A DNA stretch of 7,904 nucleotides from CAIOZW01 sp049317725 (GTDB lineage Bacteria; Acidobacteriota; Blastocatellia; RBC074). The stretch lies in contig JBMOHS010000178.1 of NCBI GenBank assembly GCA_049317725.1, positions 1-7,904 on the forward strand, read 5' to 3'. Shown one piece after another: positions 5,858 to 7,904 of this stretch (positions are counted from its first letter, which is position 1; every line of letters starts with the position of its first letter). The position numbers and the translations under genes are program-made. Below the pieces are notes generated by a model. That model made no database searches, had not been told where the DNA came from, and saw nothing but the letters and a program-made list of their open reading frames with translations.

Positions 5858-7279
5858 CTAGACATGAGGCTCTTCCGTTGCTTCGCGCTCTTGATTTTCG
5901 TCCTTTTCTTCTTCGACTTGGTCTTCTTCGATCAGATCTGCCTCGTTGGGCCCCTCTTCAAGCGGCTCTCCCTCCGTCGAGGCCTCCTGCTCAGCGTGCT
6001 GGCGACGGGCTTCGGTGATGGCAATCGCCATCTCAAGCAGATCTTGGGCATCATCGATGCTCAAGTCGAGCCATTCGGAGATGTCGTCGACCGTCGATTC
6101 CGCCAGTTGCTCGATCGTCTCGATCCCGTGCTCGGCAAGGATGGCCGAGTCGTTGAGTGAAATCCCCTCGATCGACGAGAGCGGGACCACGCTCGCGCTG
6201 ATCATCTGCTCCATCTGGGAAGCGATCTCCCGCTTCATCTCTTCTTCGCTTCGAATGTCGATGTCCCAACCCACGAGCCGGGCAGCGAGCCGAACATTCT
6301 GTCCGCGTTTGCCGATCGCCAAACTCTGCTGCTCGTTCTCGACGGTCACTTGCAGCTTGCGATGCTCGAAATCGGTGACCGTGACGCGGCTGACCTTGGC
6401 GGGGGAGAGCGCGTGGGCGGCAAAGATCGCGGGGTCTTCCGACCACTCAATGATGTCGATCTTCTCGCCGCGCAGCTCCCGAATGATCGACTGAACGCGC
6501 GATCCCTTCATGCCAACGCAGGCACCGACGGGGTCGACGTCCCGCTCGTTGGAGACGACCGCAATCTTGGCGCGGTCGCCGGGCTCCCTGACCGCCGCCT
6601 TGATGACCACGGTGCCATCGTAGATTTCTGGGACCTCCATTTCGAAGAGGCGCTTGAGCAGCTCCGGGCTCGTTCGGGAGACTTCGATCTGCGGCCCCTT
6701 GGCTTCGCGATGGACGTCGTGGACGACGACGCGGATGCGCTCCCCTTGCAGGAAGGTTTCGATCTTCGATTGCTGGGACTTGGGCATCATGGCCTCGATC
6801 CCGGTGCCAAGATCGATGATCACCTTGCCCCCCTCGAACCGTTTCACGAAGCCATTGAGGAGTTCGCCAACCCGGCCAATATACTCCTCATAGATCATAT
6901 TGCGCTCGGCTTCGCGCACCTTCTGGAGAATGATCTGTTTGGCGGTCTGGGCAGCAATCCGTCCGAGTTCGTCCATTGGCCGAGGCAGCTCGAGCATGTC
7001 GCCAACCTCCGCGCCTTCGCCCACCTCTGCATTGGCCTCGCTGACGGTCATTTCGCGGGAGGGATCGGTCACCTCTTCGACGACCGTCTTGACGGCGTAG
7101 AGTTCGATGATCCCCGCCTCGGGGTTGTAGCGCGCGTGCAGATCCTCATTTGACTTGAACTGCTTGCGGGAGGCGGTCACGACCGCGTCCTCGATCGCGC
7201 CAATGATGACCTGCGGATCGATCTTTTTTTCCTTGCTGAGGAAATCGATGTTCTGTGCAATCGAGCTTAGTGCGTTCAT
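5858..7279 (-). CDS. nusA: Transcription termination/antitermination factor NusA
   Basis: The 473-residue protein binds RNA polymerase and nascent RNA, modulates pausing and intrinsic termination, and takes part in rRNA antitermination. Domains in order: an N-terminal polymerase-binding domain (about 1-130; the start resembles family N-termini, with IDPQVIIGAIEDAV at 20-33); an S1 domain (about 134-200, FVKRFEGGKVIIDLG); KH1 (about 205-285; DPVGACVGMKGSRVQSI with GMKG 256-259); KH2 (about 300-345; QSLAIGKRGQNVRLAARL with GKRG 323-326); one helix-hairpin-helix-like C-terminal unit (about 365-425); and a strongly acidic Glu/Asp-rich tail (432-471). The S1-KH1-KH2 core is complete. The single C-terminal unit plus acidic tail differs from the two acidic repeats of E. 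coli NusA. No Shine-Dalgarno sequence is visible: the leader is AT-rich (CTGTAAAAAATCGCT before ATG). It lies 135 bp after rimP, with a repeat element between. Confidence 0.97.
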   Translation of the reverse strand: MNALSSIAQNIDFLSKEKKIDPQVIIGAIEDAVVTASRKQFKSNEDLHARYNPEAGIIELYAVKTVVEEVTDPSREMTVSEANAEVGEGAEVGDMLELPRPMDELGRIAAQTAKQIILQKVREAERNMIYEEYIGRVGELLNGFVKRFEGGKVIIDLGTGIEAMMPKSQQSKIETFLQGERIRVVVHDVHREAKGPQIEVSRTSPELLKRLFEMEVPEIYDGTVVIKAAVREPGDRAKIAVVSNERDVDPVGACVGMKGSRVQSIIRELRGEKIDIIEWSEDPAIFAAHALSPAKVSRVTVTDFEHRKLQVTVENEQQSLAIGKRGQNVRLAARLVGWDIDIRSEEEMKREIASQMEQMISASVVPLSSIEGISLNDSAILAEHGIETIEQLAESTVDDISEWLDLSIDDAQDLLEMAIAITEARRQHAEQEASTEGEPLEEGPNEADLIEEDQVEEEKDENQEREATEEPHV

Positions 7280-7306
7280 AGCGATTTTTTACAGAGTGGA
7301 CAGGGG

Positions 7307-7417
7307 GAATAAGACCTATCGGACAAATAGGGACTGTTGGTTAAATTGTTTCTGTTGGTCCCGTCTATCATATCAGCCCTATTTGCCTTATTCGTCCTAT
7401 TCGTCCGATTCTTCCTA
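7307..7417. repeat. Palindromic element of degenerate 9-nt units in the rimP-nusA gap
   Basis: The left arm (7307-7332, gaataag...acaaataggg) and right arm (7377-7393, ccctatttgccttattc) are inverted copies; the left arm carries a 9-nt insertion. The right side continues in a 9-nt rhythm: tttgcctta (7382-7390), ttcgtccta (7391-7399), ttcgtccga (7400-7408), ttcttccta (7409-7417). Between the arms are two ctgttggt words and a gggac/gtccc pair. The stretch is clearly richer in A+T than its coding neighbours. The last unit ends on the cta that is the reverse complement of the rimP TAG stop. It could act as an RNA hairpin between rimP and nusA or be a small dispersed repeat. Confidence 0.7.
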
Positions 7418-7876
7418 TGGTTCAATCTCCACGTGAGCTTTGGCGATCCGAGCCAAGGGAAACAGGTGGCGCAATCCATTCAGCTCTTCGAGGATGGCCG
7501 CAACCTCACCCGACCGGTCCAGGCCGATCAGGATCCCATGGAATGTCTTCTGCCCATTCAGCGGCGCATCGAGCCGAATGTGCGCAGGAAGGCCGGCGAA
7601 GCGCTCGTAATCCGATTCCTTGAAGAGGCCCCGATCGAGGCCAGGCGAGGCGACTTCTAAAAGATAGCGATGTGGAATCAGATCTTCGACATCAAGGGTC
7701 AGCCCAAGTTTCTGGCTGATGGTCGCACAATCGTCGATGGTCACACCGCCTGATTTATCGATCAGGACCTTGAGGGTCGGGCGCCTGTCACCGGCCATTT
7801 CGGCATGAACCAACTCGATCCCTTCCCGTTCGGCAACCTTTTCGATCACCTGATACAACCGCGGGTCCAGTTTCAT
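7415..7876 (-). CDS. rimP: Ribosome maturation factor RimP
   Basis: The 153-residue protein is needed for 30S subunit maturation in the cytoplasm, acting on the 3' domain with proteins such as S19. The N-terminal alpha/beta domain (1-84) shows GIELVHAEM (19-27), LKVLIDKSGGVTIDDC (35-50) and the hallmark LLEVASPGLDR (72-82). The C-terminal SH3-like barrel (about 87-150) has DYERFAG, then GILIGLD and I-A-K-A-H-V-E-I. Length is as expected for the family. A TTG at 7888 would add four residues, but ATG 7876 fits family N-termini and has purine-rich AGGTTGGAA upstream, so I use 7876. rimP is normally the first gene of the nusA-infB operon. Only 28 bp precede it here, so its promoter lies mostly outside the window. 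Confidence 0.95.
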   Translation of the reverse strand: MKLDPRLYQVIEKVAEREGIELVHAEMAGDRRPTLKVLIDKSGGVTIDDCATISQKLGLTLDVEDLIPHRYLLEVASPGLDRGLFKESDYERFAGLPAHIRLDAPLNGQKTFHGILIGLDRSGEVAAILEELNGLRHLFPLARIAKAHVEIEP

Positions 7877-7904
7877 GCTTCGTTCCAACCTGCAAAGCCG
7901 AGGG

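Noticed and set aside
7307..7417. CRISPR-like or tandem array
   Set aside because: The 9-nt units are contiguous and degenerate with no spacers, and there are no cas genes in the window.

Overview
The window is a GC-rich bacterial segment in which every supportable gene reads on the minus strand. In transcription order (high to low coordinates) they are rimP, nusA, infB, rbfA and an nrnA-type DHH phosphoesterase. A 537-bp non-coding gap follows, then the N-terminal part of an exported lipoprotein gene cut by the left window edge. The order rimP-nusA-infB-rbfA is the conserved bacterial 'nusA-infB operon'. Nothing plasmid-, phage- or transposon-encoded is visible, so this looks like core chromosome. 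The host cannot be fixed from the sequence alone. The lipoprotein's N-terminal region resembles, from memory, a TlpA/redoxin-type lipoprotein family common in Acidobacteriota, and the style of the DHH protein and the long Pro/Ala-rich IF2 linker fit that. I treat Acidobacteriota as a moderate-confidence inference.

Layout from right to left. rimP (7876-7415) starts just inside the right edge. Between rimP and nusA lies an AT-richer, partly palindromic element (about 7307-7417) made of degenerate 9-nt units; its last unit includes the rimP stop codon. nusA (7279-5858) encodes a 473-residue protein with a long acidic tail. A 206-bp gap (5857-5652) separates it from infB; the small genes ylxR/ylxQ often found there are not recognisable. 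infB (5651-2712) encodes a 979-residue IF2 with a disordered linker of about 300 residues. A 99-bp spacer with a perfect 6-bp hairpin precedes rbfA (2612-2259), and nrnA (2242-1256) follows 16 bp later. truB, a common next neighbour, is not present in the window.

The 719-1255 gap carries two diverged copies of a roughly 80-bp direct repeat of a type that looks dispersed rather than genic. The lipoprotein (718 to beyond position 1) has a clear lipobox and two similar beta-rich repeats of about 80 residues. It has no stop codon in the window.

Functionally, the cluster couples transcription and translation. RimP and RbfA mature the 30S subunit, IF2 loads initiator tRNA and joins subunits, NusA modulates RNA polymerase pausing and termination, and NrnA clears the shortest RNA fragments or cyclic dinucleotide products. 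I found no convincing new multi-gene system. The items most worth a second look are the two non-coding repeat elements and the duplicated lipoprotein domain.
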